A DNA stretch of 64,000 nucleotides, taken from NCBI RefSeq assembly GCF_050633425.1, contig NZ_JBOEGM010000026.1, positions 62,001-126,000 on the forward strand, written 5' to 3'. Under the pieces are notes generated by a model, which was given only the letters and a program-made list of their open reading frames with translations, did not search any database and had not been told where the DNA came from. Made by a program: the position numbers and the translations under genes. This document shows, in pieces, positions 1 to 7,927 of the stretch. This DNA is from Pelagimonas sp050633425 (GTDB lineage: Bacteria; Pseudomonadota; Alphaproteobacteria; Rhodobacterales; Rhodobacteraceae). Positions within the stretch are counted from its first letter, which is position 1; the number at the start of each line of letters is the position of its first letter.

Positions 1-1408
1 TTACCTTGCGGATTTCATCAAGGACATCATCAACTTGCATCTCTACCGGGCGAATTTCCACTGGTGGGTCAAGCAACCCGGTTGGGCGGATCACCTGTTC
101 GGTAAACACACCGCCCGATTGTTCGAGCTCCCAGGATGCAGGGGTCGCAGACACAAAGATAGATTGCGGGCGCATCGCGTCCCACTCTTCGAATTTGAGC
201 GGACGGTTATCCATGCAAGATGGTAACCGGAACCCGTGTTCCGACAGTGTGAATTTGCGGCGGTAGTCACCTTTGTACATCCCGCCAATTTGCGGAACAG
301 ACACGTGGGATTCATCCGCAAAAACAATAGCATGATCGGGGATGAATTCGAAAAGTGTCGGGGGCGGCTCGCCCGGTGCGCGCCCAGTTAAGTAACGTGA
401 ATAGTTCTCAATCCCGTTGCAGACCCCGGTCGCTTCCAGCATTTCGAGATCAAAATTGCAGCGCTGTTCAAGCCGCTGCGCTTCGAGCAATTTGCCGTCG
501 TTCACCAGCTGGTCGAGCCGCTGGCGCAGCTCTTTTTTGATGCCAATGATGGCCTGCTGCATCGTCGGTTTCGGCGTCACATAGTGAGAATTCGCATAGA
601 GGCGGATTTGCTCAAACGTATCGGTCTTTACCCCGGTGAGCGGGTCAAATTCTGTAATTGCTTCTAGTTCTTCTCCAAAAAACGACAGTTTCCAAGCGCG
701 GTCCTCAAGGTGAGCGGGCCAAATTTCCAAACTGTCGCCGCGCACCCGGAAGGTGCCACGTTGAAACGCCTGATCATTGCGTTTGTATTGCTGGGCGACC
801 AGATCGGCGATGACCTTGCGCTGGTCGTATTCTTTGCCAGCGTGCAGATCCTGCGTCATCGCACCGTAGGTTTCCACCGATCCGATACCATAAATGCATG
901 ACACAGAGGCGACGATAATCACGTCGTCACGCTCCAAGAGAGCCCGCGTGGCCGAGTGGCGCATCCGGTCAATTTGGTCGTTAATCTGGCTTTCTTTTTC
1001 GATATAGGTGTCCGACCGGGCGACATAGGCCTCGGGCTGATAATAGTCGTAGAAAGACACAAAATACTCGACAGCGTTATCTGGAAAGAACCCTTTGAAT
1101 TCGCCGTAAAGCTGAGCCGCCAATGTCTTGTTGGGTGCCAAAATAATGGCGGGGCGCTGAGTTTCCTCAATCACCTTGGCCATCGTGAATGTTTTACCCG
1201 TGCCGGTGGCCCCAAGCAAAACTTGGGCCCGGTCGCCGTCTCGAATCCCTTCGGACAATTCGACAATCGCCGTCGGCTGATCCCCAGCGGGGCTGAATTC
1301 AGTGTGCAAAATGAATTGCTTGCCACCTTCCAACTTTTCCCGTTCTTTCACGTCGGGTGCCGGTGAGTGCAAAAAAGCTTCGGTTTTGTCGGAATGGGCG
1401 TAAGGCAT
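1..1408 (-). CDS. uvrB: UvrABC excinuclease subunit B (3' part outside window)
   Basis: UvrB is the DNA-damage-verifying helicase-like subunit of nucleotide excision repair. It is loaded by UvrA and then recruits UvrC. About 469 codons are visible and the C-terminal part lies beyond position 1. The translation shows the Walker A motif GATGTGKT at residues 66-73, the beta-hairpin region with YDYYQPEAYVA near residue 120, and the helicase DEAD-like FADESHVSVPQI segment. The start is the ATG at 1408 (MPYAHSDKTEAF). It is transcribed alone on the minus strand. A LexA-box-like sequence lies 17-31 bases upstream, which suggests SOS control. The identification is certain from the conserved sequence; only the length is unknown. 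Confidence 0.97.
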   Translation of the reverse strand, partial: MPYAHSDKTEAFLHSPAPDVKEREKLEGGKQFILHTEFSPAGDQPTAIVELSEGIRDGDRAQVLLGATGTGKTFTMAKVIEETQRPAIILAPNKTLAAQLYGEFKGFFPDNAVEYFVSFYDYYQPEAYVARSDTYIEKESQINDQIDRMRHSATRALLERDDVIIVASVSCIYGIGSVETYGAMTQDLHAGKEYDQRKVIADLVAQQYKRNDQAFQRGTFRVRGDSLEIWPAHLEDRAWKLSFFGEELEAITEFDPLTGVKTDTFEQIRLYANSHYVTPKPTMQQAIIGIKKELRQRLDQLVNDGKLLEAQRLEQRCNFDLEMLEATGVCNGIENYSRYLTGRAPGEPPPTLFEFIPDHAIVFADESHVSVPQIGGMYKGDYRRKFTLSEHGFRLPSCMDNRPLKFEEWDAMRPQSIFVSATPASWELEQSGGVFTEQVIRPTGLLDPPVEIRPVEMQVDDVLDEIRKV

Positions 1409-1424
1409 GGCGATTCCCGCAGTA

Positions 1425-1439
1425 GAACAAAAGTAGAAT
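1425..1439 (-). promoter_or_regulatory. LexA (SOS) box-like sequence upstream of uvrB
   Basis: On the plus strand the sequence reads GAAC, seven bases, then GAAT. On the uvrB strand this is ATTC-N7-GTTC, one mismatch from the alphaproteobacterial LexA box GTTC-N7-GTTC. Its position just upstream of the uvrB start fits a repressor site. The family consensus is established knowledge; function here is inferred. Confidence 0.5.
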
Positions 1440-1640
1440 TGTCTTCATTGCGTTGGTTTTCAACCCCTCAAAGCGGTTTGAATGCTGCTTTGCGGCAAGT
1501 ATGTGAAAACAATACAAAATGTCGCAGTTGACCCAAAGTCACCTATTTTCATGTTGTTAGGCGTGAGCAGGCCAAGTCCTGCCGGTTTTGACCCAAAAAG
1601 ACTATTGCGAGAAAGTTTAGGCAAAATGTACCTTTTTCTT

Positions 1641-1748
1641 AAGCAGATGGTTTGATCGGCATTTGGCGCTGCACCTACCCACCCCTCGCTCCCCGCGGAG
1701 CCTCGCTGATCAAACCGCTGCTTGTCACCCGTATGCAATATGTGACAA
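1641..1748. other. Structured intergenic sequence between uvrB and the complex I subunit gene
   Basis: A long imperfect hairpin spans 1641-1723. AAGCAG (1641-1646) pairs with CTGCTT (1718-1723), and GGTTTGATC (1649-1657) pairs perfectly with GATCAAACC (1708-1716). The stem can extend inward by three more pairs. An apical hairpin GCTCC-CCGC-GGAGC lies at 1688-1701. It overlaps a second perfect inverted repeat, TTGTCAC (1722-1728) with GTGACAA (1742-1748). No T-run marks a terminator on either strand. It may be a small RNA, an mRNA leader or an operator; the strand is unknown. The rest of 1409-1819 shows no credible gene. Confidence 0.45.
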
Positions 1749-1819
1749 ATGGGCCTGACTGGGCGCTTGCCCTATGGCCGGGAATCTCAGATAACCGCCT
1801 TTGACGAAGGAGACTCATT

Positions 1820-2131
1820 ATGCTTGCACGCATTTATCAGCCCGCCAAAACCGCAATGTCCTCTGGTCAGGGCAAAACCAAGGTTTGGGTGTTGGAATTT
1901 GCGCCGGCTTCACGCCGGGAAGTTGATCCGCTGATGGGATGGACGTCGTCGAGCGATACTCAGAGCCAAGTCAAAATGCGTTTTGAAAGCAAAGAGGCGG
2001 CCGTTGCCTATGCCAAAGACCGGGGCATAGAAGCACAGGTTGTTGAGCCAAATAAACGCAAAGCAAATATTCGCGCCCGTGGGTATGCCGAAAACTTTGC
2101 TGTTGATCGGCGGGTTCCTTGGACGCACTAA
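1820..2131 (+). CDS. NADH dehydrogenase (complex I) accessory subunit, NDUFS4-like
   Basis: A 103-residue protein of the ETC complex I subunit conserved-region family, homologous to mitochondrial NDUFS4 (18 kDa subunit). Family members sit on the peripheral arm of complex I and help stabilise the NADH-oxidising module. The N-terminus MLARIYQPAKTAMSSGQGK and the segment WVLEFAP...DPLMGWTSSSDT are typical. The C-terminus RGYAENFA...PWTH is also characteristic. An AAGGAG ribosome binding site precedes the ATG at 1820. It is monocistronic, facing the GntR gene that converges from 2856. It is expected on the inner face of the cytoplasmic membrane. Confidence 0.9.
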   Translation: MLARIYQPAKTAMSSGQGKTKVWVLEFAPASRREVDPLMGWTSSSDTQSQVKMRFESKEAAVAYAKDRGIEAQVVEPNKRKANIRARGYAENFAVDRRVPWTH

Positions 2132-2157
2132 CGACAGACTAACATTCTCGAGCGCGA

Positions 2158-2856
2158 TTAAAGGAGTTTGATCGCGCTTTGGGAGGTATCTCGAAAATGG
2201 TGCTCAATGAGCGTTGATGCCAGATCAGCGTCGCGGGCAAGTGTTGCATTCATGATGTCGCGATGTTCATCATGTTTCTTAACACCAAGCCCTTCTGGTG
2301 CGCGTTTGGTTACAAACCGGTATCTGTCAAGCTGATCGAACATGATCGAGCGCAGACGAAACAGCCATCGGCCCTCACATGCTGCCACGATTGCCTCGTG
2401 AAATTCACGATGACGTTCGACCCATTCCGAATGCCGTTGCATTCGTCGGTCCCAAGGAAGCCCTTCAATCAGGCTTAGACGGTGATGGGTGGCAACGATG
2501 TTGGTTTCCCAATCTTCATCACCGTGCTTGATCGCTGATCTTACCGCCTCTGTTTCGAAACTGATGAAATGGTCGGTGATTTCAATAAGCTCTTCTGCGG
2601 AAACCGGCGAAACCTTGAAGCCTTTTCCTGCTTCGACCGTCACGAAGCCTTCGGACGAAAGCTGAGACAAAGCTTCGCGCAAGGTGCCAATACCAACGTC
2701 ATACCTTTTGGTCATGTCGGCGAACTTCAAGCGGGTTTCAGGCGCAAAGACAGAGCTTACAATATCGGTGCGCAGACGGGTTAAGACGTCTCGGTCATCT
2801 TTGGCATCCGTCTTTGAACGGGAGCTATCAGTCGATTTCAAATGACCACGCGCCAC
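2158..2856 (-). CDS. GntR-family transcriptional regulator, FCD (FadR-type) subfamily
   Basis: A 232-residue regulator with an N-terminal winged helix (about residues 22-85; GIGTLREALSQLSSEGFV is the recognition region) and a C-terminal all-helical FCD ligand domain with HREFHEAIVAACEGRWL. It is divergent from the FAH-VOC-reductase-hydrolase-Ldh-Tct genes. FCD regulators usually respond to a carboxylic acid intermediate of the neighbouring pathway, so local repression of the catabolic operon is likely. The intergenic region carries the palindrome TATTTTCGAAAATA, a candidate operator. The ligand is not deducible from sequence. Confidence 0.9.
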   Translation of the reverse strand: MARGHLKSTDSSRSKTDAKDDRDVLTRLRTDIVSSVFAPETRLKFADMTKRYDVGIGTLREALSQLSSEGFVTVEAGKGFKVSPVSAEELIEITDHFISFETEAVRSAIKHGDEDWETNIVATHHRLSLIEGLPWDRRMQRHSEWVERHREFHEAIVAACEGRWLFRLRSIMFDQLDRYRFVTKRAPEGLGVKKHDEHRDIMNATLARDADLASTLIEHHFRDTSQSAIKLL

Positions 2857-3003
2857 GGGTATTCTCCAATAGTTTCAATGTCTTCATCGGGGTTTTAGGT
2901 CTCGACACCCCTCATTTGTAGATTTCCGAATATCTTATCCAAGTGAGAAAGAACATCAAAAAAGATAAAATGTCTTCGCATGACGTATTTTCTGTAATAG
3001 AAA

Positions 3004-3017
3004 TATTTTCGAAAATA
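3004..3017. promoter_or_regulatory. Palindromic operator candidate, copy 1 (TATTTTCGAAAATA)
   Basis: A perfect 14-bp palindrome sits 13 bases upstream of the FAH-family gene start at 3031. Its 12-bp core ATTTTCGAAAAT recurs exactly at 3923-3934, just before the next gene. The location, between the promoter and the ribosome binding site, suits repression by the divergent GntR protein. Binding by that regulator is inferred. Confidence 0.5.
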
Positions 3018-3030
3018 CAGGGAAGAAAGA

Positions 3031-3876
3031 ATGAGGTTTTTGTCGTTCACGCACAAGGGACGTTCGTCTTGGGGGGTGGTTGTCGAGCGGGGTCTTGTTG
3101 ATCTCGGCGCGCGCGAAACCAACCCATTCCCGGACCTGCGGTCCTTTATTGCCGCTGGGCGCCCGTCTTCGATTTTGGACAACCTTGAAGCGCCGGACTT
3201 TGGATTGAATGACGTCGATCTGGCACCTGTGATTCCAAATCCCGACAAAATTATTCTGGCCGCGCTCAATTATTGGGAGGATGCGGCGGACCCGGCCAAG
3301 GCCCCTAATTACCCCGTGCTCTTTTTGCGGTTGGCGTCATCTCAGATCGGCGCCGGAGCGCCGCTGATTCAGCCGCGTTCCTCCCAAAAACTGGACTTTG
3401 AAGGCGAGCTGGCTGTCATCATCGGGGCCGGTGGGCGGCATATTCCCCTAGAGCAGGCCATGGATCATGTCGCCGGGTATTCGATCTACAACGACGCCAG
3501 CGTGCGCGATTGGCAAAAGCACTCACATCAGTTCACGCCCGGCAAGAATTTTGTGGGGACAGGTGCCTTTGGCCCATGGATGGTTGAGGCCGAAGACCTT
3601 CCGATTCCAAGCCGCGGCGTATCCTTGGTAACGCGTGTGAACGGCGTGGAAAAGCAGCGGACCAATACGTCGAAAATGATCTTCGATATTCCCTATCTGA
3701 TTTCCTACCTGTCAACCTTTGCGCCGCTCGAGCCGGGGGACGTCATTGTGACGGGAACCTGCACGGGCTTTGGCATAACGCGCAGCCCTCAGGAATTCTT
3801 GAGCCCCGGAGATGTCGTTGACGTGGAGATAGAGGGGATCGGGGTGCTTTCGAACCCGGTGGAGGCAGAGTCGTGA
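3031..3876 (+). CDS. Fumarylacetoacetate hydrolase family protein
   Basis: A 281-residue cytoplasmic enzyme of the FAH superfamily, which uses a divalent metal to cleave or decarboxylate acylpyruvate-type or 2-oxo acid substrates. Visible motifs are LDFEGELAVIIG, giving the metal ligands E124 and E126, and YNDASVRD, giving D155. K172 lies in GKNFVGTGAFGPW, and the C-terminal substrate loop is VTGTCTGFGIT. The gene is first in a plus-strand catabolic run and is followed by an extradiol-type dioxygenase. This fits hydrolysis of a ring-cleavage product. The exact activity (fumarylpyruvate hydrolase, hydratase or decarboxylase) cannot be told from sequence. Confidence 0.88.
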   Translation: MRFLSFTHKGRSSWGVVVERGLVDLGARETNPFPDLRSFIAAGRPSSILDNLEAPDFGLNDVDLAPVIPNPDKIILAALNYWEDAADPAKAPNYPVLFLRLASSQIGAGAPLIQPRSSQKLDFEGELAVIIGAGGRHIPLEQAMDHVAGYSIYNDASVRDWQKHSHQFTPGKNFVGTGAFGPWMVEAEDLPIPSRGVSLVTRVNGVEKQRTNTSKMIFDIPYLISYLSTFAPLEPGDVIVTGTCTGFGITRSPQEFLSPGDVVDVEIEGIGVLSNPVEAES

Positions 3877-3922
3877 TCGGAGGTGCCAGTCATGCTCTGG
3901 GGAAATTTTCCGCTATGCTAAA

Positions 3923-3934
3923 ATTTTCGAAAAT
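3923..3934. promoter_or_regulatory. Palindromic operator candidate, copy 2 (ATTTTCGAAAAT)
   Basis: An exact repeat of the 12-bp core found at 3005-3016, here 62 bases before the VOC gene start. A further imperfect palindrome GGAAATTTTCC lies at 3901-3911. Two identical sites before consecutive genes suggest one regulator controls both, perhaps with an internal promoter. Confidence 0.45.
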
Positions 3935-3996
3935 AATTTGCATTGTGGAAAATGCATGCTAATGATCAGCAAGAGACGCCAAAAGGGGATGCGGGT

Positions 3997-4902
3997 ATGA
4001 GCTATTTGGTAAATTCATTGGGGCACATCCAACTGAATGTTGTAGATGTCGACGCCTTGGTGCGTGAGTCCCGTGATATACTGGGGCTTCGGGTGACACG
4101 CGAAGAGGCCGGGTCTGTCTGGTTGTCGTCGAACGGACGCATGGCCGAACTGGTCTTGCATGAGGCAGATGAAAACTCGATCCGCTCTCTTGGGTTTGAA
4201 GCCGTTTCCGAAGCGGCTGTTGCAGAAGCTGCCAGCCGGGTTGCGGATGCGGGCTGTAGGCTGGCGGCGACCGACCCAAGCTTGGATTGCTGCGTGGCGG
4301 GCATGCGTTTTGTCACGCCCCAAGGCCACACATTTGAACTTCACTCGCCTGTCGCCACCGAGATTTACAATGTTCGTCACGCCACGACCGGCATGTCGCC
4401 GTTGCGGATTGATCACGTTAATATCACCTCACCCGAACCGGTAGAAACCCGTGCGCAGATGGAGCGGATCATGGGGATGCGACTGTCTGAGCGCATGGTC
4501 GATGATGGCCTGAGCTGGATGCGTGGTGCAAACCGCTTGCATCATATTCTGGGCATTGTGCGTGGAGATACGGGGCTGCACCACTATTCTTGGGAAGTGG
4601 CTGAGTTTTCCGATTACTGCAAATTGGGCGACCGTCTGGACACCATCGAAAAGAACTTCGTTTGGGGCCCCGGCCGGCATCGGCCCGGCGATAATACCTT
4701 TGCCTATTATGTCGATTCATGTGGCGCAATGGTCGAATGCGCCGGCGGCATGGCTTTGATCAATGACGATGATCGATATGAGCCGAACGTCATCACAGCA
4801 CTTAAGCGCCCTGACAATGTGCGCGTCATGAACGTCTGGGGCGAGCCCGCGCCGGCCCCGTGGCTTGCACATAAATTCCCTTGGGCCGCGCCTGCAAAAT
4901 AA
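3997..4902 (+). CDS. VOC-superfamily extradiol-type dioxygenase
   Basis: A 301-residue two-domain vicinal-oxygen-chelate protein resembling type I extradiol (catechol 2,3- or 2,3-dihydroxybiphenyl 1,2-) dioxygenases. The C-terminal domain holds a likely 2-His-1-Glu metal site: H140 in RIDHVNI, H195 or H196 in GLHHYSWEV, and E247 in GAMVECAGG. A tyrosine at 237/238 (FAYYVD) sits where these enzymes have a catalytic Tyr. The start ATG at 3997 follows AAAAGGGGA; in-frame upstream TTG (3943) and ATG (3952) codons lack a good ribosome binding site. It probably opens an aromatic ring whose product passes to the FAH protein. Substrate unknown; a non-oxygenase VOC role is possible. Confidence 0.8.
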   Translation: MSYLVNSLGHIQLNVVDVDALVRESRDILGLRVTREEAGSVWLSSNGRMAELVLHEADENSIRSLGFEAVSEAAVAEAASRVADAGCRLAATDPSLDCCVAGMRFVTPQGHTFELHSPVATEIYNVRHATTGMSPLRIDHVNITSPEPVETRAQMERIMGMRLSERMVDDGLSWMRGANRLHHILGIVRGDTGLHHYSWEVAEFSDYCKLGDRLDTIEKNFVWGPGRHRPGDNTFAYYVDSCGAMVECAGGMALINDDDRYEPNVITALKRPDNVRVMNVWGEPAPAPWLAHKFPWAAPAK

Positions 4903-4924
4903 CGACAAAATAAGGACGATCACC

Positions 4925-5467
4925 ATGACAAAACTCGGAATCCTTGAGGGGTCATTGCGCAACGCGTCTTTGTCACGAGCAGCCGGTCGCGCGGCGGCGG
5001 GCCTTGTGCCCGACGGCATGACCGCTGTTGCTCTGCCAAATCCCGGTAGTTTGCCGCTCTTCAATCAGGATGTTTTGGACGAAGGCATGCCCGACAGCGT
5101 TGCGGCGTTTATGGACGCGGTCGACGGCGTGGATGCGCTGCTGATTGTCACCCCAGAATACAACTGGTCCATTCCAGGCGGGCTTAAAAACGCGATTGAC
5201 TGGCTGTCGCGCAGGAAACCAAACCCTTTGTCGGGCAAGCCTGCCACAATTTGGAGCGTCTCGCCGGGTTTGTTGGGGGGCGCGCGCGTTCACGAAGGGC
5301 TACGGCATACCCTTCTGTCTCAGTCCATGTTGGTCATGGCCACACCAGAGGTTCAAATCGCGACCGCCAAGGCGAAAATTGACGTGGAAACCGGCCAGAT
5401 CACCAATGCGGATACAGAAGCGTTTCTGCAGGATCATCTCTCTAAGTTCGCCGCGTTCTGTCACTAA
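4925..5467 (+). CDS. NADPH-dependent FMN reductase family protein
   Basis: A 180-residue flavodoxin-fold reductase. The phosphate loop is GSLRNASLSRA (residues 9-19), and TPEYNWSIPGGLKNAIDW carries the conserved family signature for the flavin and dimer interface. Such proteins reduce FMN or quinones with NAD(P)H. The start ATG at 4925 follows AAGGAC; an upstream in-frame ATG at 4865 overlaps the preceding gene. It may supply reduced flavin to an oxygenase or keep a quinone product reduced; no flavin monooxygenase is adjacent. The gene follows the dioxygenase by 22 bases. Confidence 0.87.
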   Translation: MTKLGILEGSLRNASLSRAAGRAAAGLVPDGMTAVALPNPGSLPLFNQDVLDEGMPDSVAAFMDAVDGVDALLIVTPEYNWSIPGGLKNAIDWLSRRKPNPLSGKPATIWSVSPGLLGGARVHEGLRHTLLSQSMLVMATPEVQIATAKAKIDVETGQITNADTEAFLQDHLSKFAAFCH

Positions 5468-5481
5468 AGAGGCCAGGTTAA

Positions 5482-6369
5482 ATGGAACATCAGCTTAACT
5501 TCATGTCAGACGGCCTCAAGCTTTCCGGCGTTTTGCACGTGCCAGAGGATCGCGAGCCGGGGCAGCGGCTTCCGACATTTATTGTGTTGCACGGGTTTGT
5601 CGGAACCAAAGACAAGTCCCATGTCGAACTTGTCGCCCGTATGATCGAAGAGATGGGATATTGCGTCTTTCGCATTGATTTTCGGGGGTGCGGTGAAAGT
5701 GAAGGCGCACGGGGCGAGGTCCGCTGTTTTGACCAAGTGGCGGATACCCGCAATGCGCTGTCCTTTATTTCACAACGCGAAGAAGTGGACCCGGAGCGCA
5801 TCGGCCTGACCGGGCATAGTTTTGGTGCGGCTGTGGCGATATTCACTGGCGGTGTCGATGAGCGTGTCGCCTGTGTGTTGTCGCTATGCGGCTGGGGAGA
5901 TGGCGAACGCAAATTTCGCGGCCAGCACCCGACCCCTGAGGCTTGGGACAGGTTTACCGGCATTTTGGAAGAGGGCCGCAAACAGAAAGCAGAGACCGGC
6001 AAAAGCATGTGGGTGTCGCGGTTTGATGTGGTGCCTATCCCCGAAGCCCTGCGCGCTAACCTCTCGCCACATGCGCAATTTGAGGTGCCCGTTGAAACGG
6101 CCATTTCGATGTATAATTTCCGGGCCGAGGATGTTGTCGCGGATATCGCACCGCGTCCTTTGCTGCTTTTCCACACAGCGGGTGATGTGATTACTCCGAT
6201 GGAGCAATCCATTCGTTTGTTTGAAAAAGCGGGTGCGAATGCCGAATTGATGATCCCCACAGGCGTGTCGCATTTCCCTCTTTCTGACGAAGATGCACCA
6301 CATACGCGTGCTCTTATTGATGCTTGGCTCAAGAAATTCTTCCCCACACCGCTGAGCGCTCAGGGATGA
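5482..6369 (+). CDS. Alpha/beta hydrolase (esterase/peptidase-like)
   Basis: A 295-residue alpha/beta-hydrolase-fold enzyme. The nucleophile elbow is GHSFG with S113. FIVLHGFVG (from residue 33) forms the oxyanion HG motif, and FRIDFRGCGESEG is a typical early-strand segment. A likely Asp lies in HTAGDVITP and the His in GVSHFPLSDED, completing the triad. There is no signal peptide, so it is cytoplasmic. The stop codon overlaps the next start as ATGA (6366-6369), showing translational coupling. It may hydrolyse an ester or ring-cleavage C-C bond in the pathway; the substrate is unknown. Confidence 0.85.
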   Translation: MEHQLNFMSDGLKLSGVLHVPEDREPGQRLPTFIVLHGFVGTKDKSHVELVARMIEEMGYCVFRIDFRGCGESEGARGEVRCFDQVADTRNALSFISQREEVDPERIGLTGHSFGAAVAIFTGGVDERVACVLSLCGWGDGERKFRGQHPTPEAWDRFTGILEEGRKQKAETGKSMWVSRFDVVPIPEALRANLSPHAQFEVPVETAISMYNFRAEDVVADIAPRPLLLFHTAGDVITPMEQSIRLFEKAGANAELMIPTGVSHFPLSDEDAPHTRALIDAWLKKFFPTPLSAQG

Positions 6370-7421
6370 AGTCGTTTCGCCCAGATGATCTTAAGTCATA
6401 CGCGCGCGCGCTTTTGGAGAGCGGGGGCTATAGTGCGCCCCATGCGGAGCGCTGTGCTGATATCCTTGTTTGGGCCAATGCCCGCGGTGCGAACTCTCAC
6501 GGTGTGCTTCGCATTCCCCGCTACTTGGAAATGGTCACGCAGGGTTTGATTGCCCCAAAAGCCGAGCCGCAGGTTGTGTCGACACAGGGGGCCGTTGGTG
6601 TCCTTGAAGCTGGCCGCGCACCCGGTCCCTCGGCCATGGTGAGCGCAATGGACACCGCGCTCGATATCGCCAGTCGCCTAAATATCGGTTGGTGTTCGGC
6701 GCGCAATATCACCCATGCTGGTGCTGTCGGCTACTTTGCCCTTCGGGCCGCGAGGCGCGGGTACATTGGCATCGTTATGACGGCATCCGGCCCATTGATG
6801 GCCTATCACGGGGCAAAAGTATCCGGGGTCTCTACCAATCCCATTTCGATTTCGGCACCTGCGGATGGTGATCCCTTGTTGCTTGATATGTCCACCTCGA
6901 CTGCGGCGCTTGGCAAGGTCTTATATGCAAAGGATGCGGGCACCGCGATCCCGGCCAGTTGGGCGTTGGATCAGAACGGCGCGCCAACTTCTGACCCAAA
7001 CCAAGTTGCGACACTGTCTCCTCTGGGTGGCCCCAAAGGGTCAGGCCTGTCGTTGATGATCGAAGTCATGTCCAGCGTTCTTGTCTCCAATCCCGTGATT
7101 TCAACGGTTTTAGGTGGAGGAAAAGGGGCGATGAATGGGGTCGCGATAGCGATCAAAGTCGATGCCTTTGGCAGCCCCCAGACTTTTGCGAGCCATGTTG
7201 CCGAATTGGGGCAGAGCTTGAAAAAACTGCCCAAAGCCCCGGACACTGAGGATATTCTATTACCGGGAGAGCGCGGGTTTCGCATGTCAAAAGCCCGAAT
7301 GGAAACTGGAATTCCTGTTGCAGATGGCACGCTTGACCGGTTGGCGACGCTTGCAGAACACTTTGATGTTCCTCAACCGGCGGCAATCTCAACAGACAAG
7401 AAAGACGGAGCGGATAGCTAA
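6366..7421 (+). CDS. Ldh-family malate/L-lactate/2-oxo acid dehydrogenase
   Basis: A 351-residue NAD(P)-dependent oxidoreductase of the YlbC/YbiC/ComC (Ldh_2) family, which interconverts 2-hydroxy and 2-oxo acids such as malate, lactate, ureidoglycolate or sulfolactate. Typical segments are RGANSHGVLRIPRYLEMV with the substrate-binding His and the later SPLGGPKGSGLSLMIEV. The ATG at 6366 overlaps the hydrolase stop; the frame is also open upstream to 6324 but without a suitable ribosome binding site. Position between the hydrolase and the tricarboxylate transporter suggests it oxidises a hydroxy acid taken up or released by this pathway. Confidence 0.88.
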   Translation: MKSFRPDDLKSYARALLESGGYSAPHAERCADILVWANARGANSHGVLRIPRYLEMVTQGLIAPKAEPQVVSTQGAVGVLEAGRAPGPSAMVSAMDTALDIASRLNIGWCSARNITHAGAVGYFALRAARRGYIGIVMTASGPLMAYHGAKVSGVSTNPISISAPADGDPLLLDMSTSTAALGKVLYAKDAGTAIPASWALDQNGAPTSDPNQVATLSPLGGPKGSGLSLMIEVMSSVLVSNPVISTVLGGGKGAMNGVAIAIKVDAFGSPQTFASHVAELGQSLKKLPKAPDTEDILLPGERGFRMSKARMETGIPVADGTLDRLATLAEHFDVPQPAAISTDKKDGADS

Positions 7422-7460
7422 ATCTGGGCTTACATCCAGTATTCTTGGGAGGGAACGTTA

Positions 7461-7925
7461 GTGCAATTTAAGGATCAAGTACCATCAAGTATCGCGCAGC
7501 GCGCTGTCAGCGGCGTTGTGCTGTTGGCAGTTGGCCTTGGCATGCTCTTGGTGGCCTGGGGCTATCCCGTGGGAACACTCAAGCAGATGGGGCCGGGTTA
7601 TATTCCGCGTGTCATTGGTGTTCTGATTTCATGTCTGGCCCTTGCGATCTTGGTAAGTGATCTCAAAGCCCCCAACGACGATCCGCCGGGCGGGATGCAT
7701 TGGCGGGGGCTGATCTTCATTTCCGCAGCGATCACCCTGTTTGCGTTCCTCGTGGATGTTGCGGGGCTTGTTCCTTCGATGTTCCTCGCAGCCGCTGTTT
7801 CAATGTTTGCAGACGACCGCGCCCGCCCTGTGCCGGTTTTGATCTACGCCACTTTGGCGACGGCCGTGGGGTGGGTGTTGTTTCTCGTTGCCCTTGAATT
7901 GCCAATCCCAGCGTTCTGGAGGTAG
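7461..7925 (+). CDS. tctB: Tripartite tricarboxylate transporter, small membrane subunit TctB
   Basis: A 154-residue protein with about four transmembrane helices (GVVLLAVGLGMLLVAWG, VIGVLISCLALAILV, GLIFISAAITLFAFLV and a C-terminal pair). TctB is the poorly conserved small subunit that partners TctA in the cytoplasmic membrane. The start is GTG at 7461 after GGGAGGG. The stop codon is two bases before the tctA ATG. The module order B-A-C is complete here. Confidence 0.9.
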   Translation: MQFKDQVPSSIAQRAVSGVVLLAVGLGMLLVAWGYPVGTLKQMGPGYIPRVIGVLISCLALAILVSDLKAPNDDPPGGMHWRGLIFISAAITLFAFLVDVAGLVPSMFLAAAVSMFADDRARPVPVLIYATLATAVGWVLFLVALELPIPAFWR

Positions 7926-7927
7926 CT

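Noticed and set aside
1641..1748. Interpretation of the structured region as tmRNA, SRP RNA, 6S RNA or tRNA
   Set aside because: None of the diagnostic conserved sequences or lengths of those RNAs could be seen.
2550..2570. GTTTCGAAAC palindrome inside the GntR gene as an operator
   Set aside because: It lies within the coding sequence and differs from the ATTTTCGAAAAT sites; probably coincidental.
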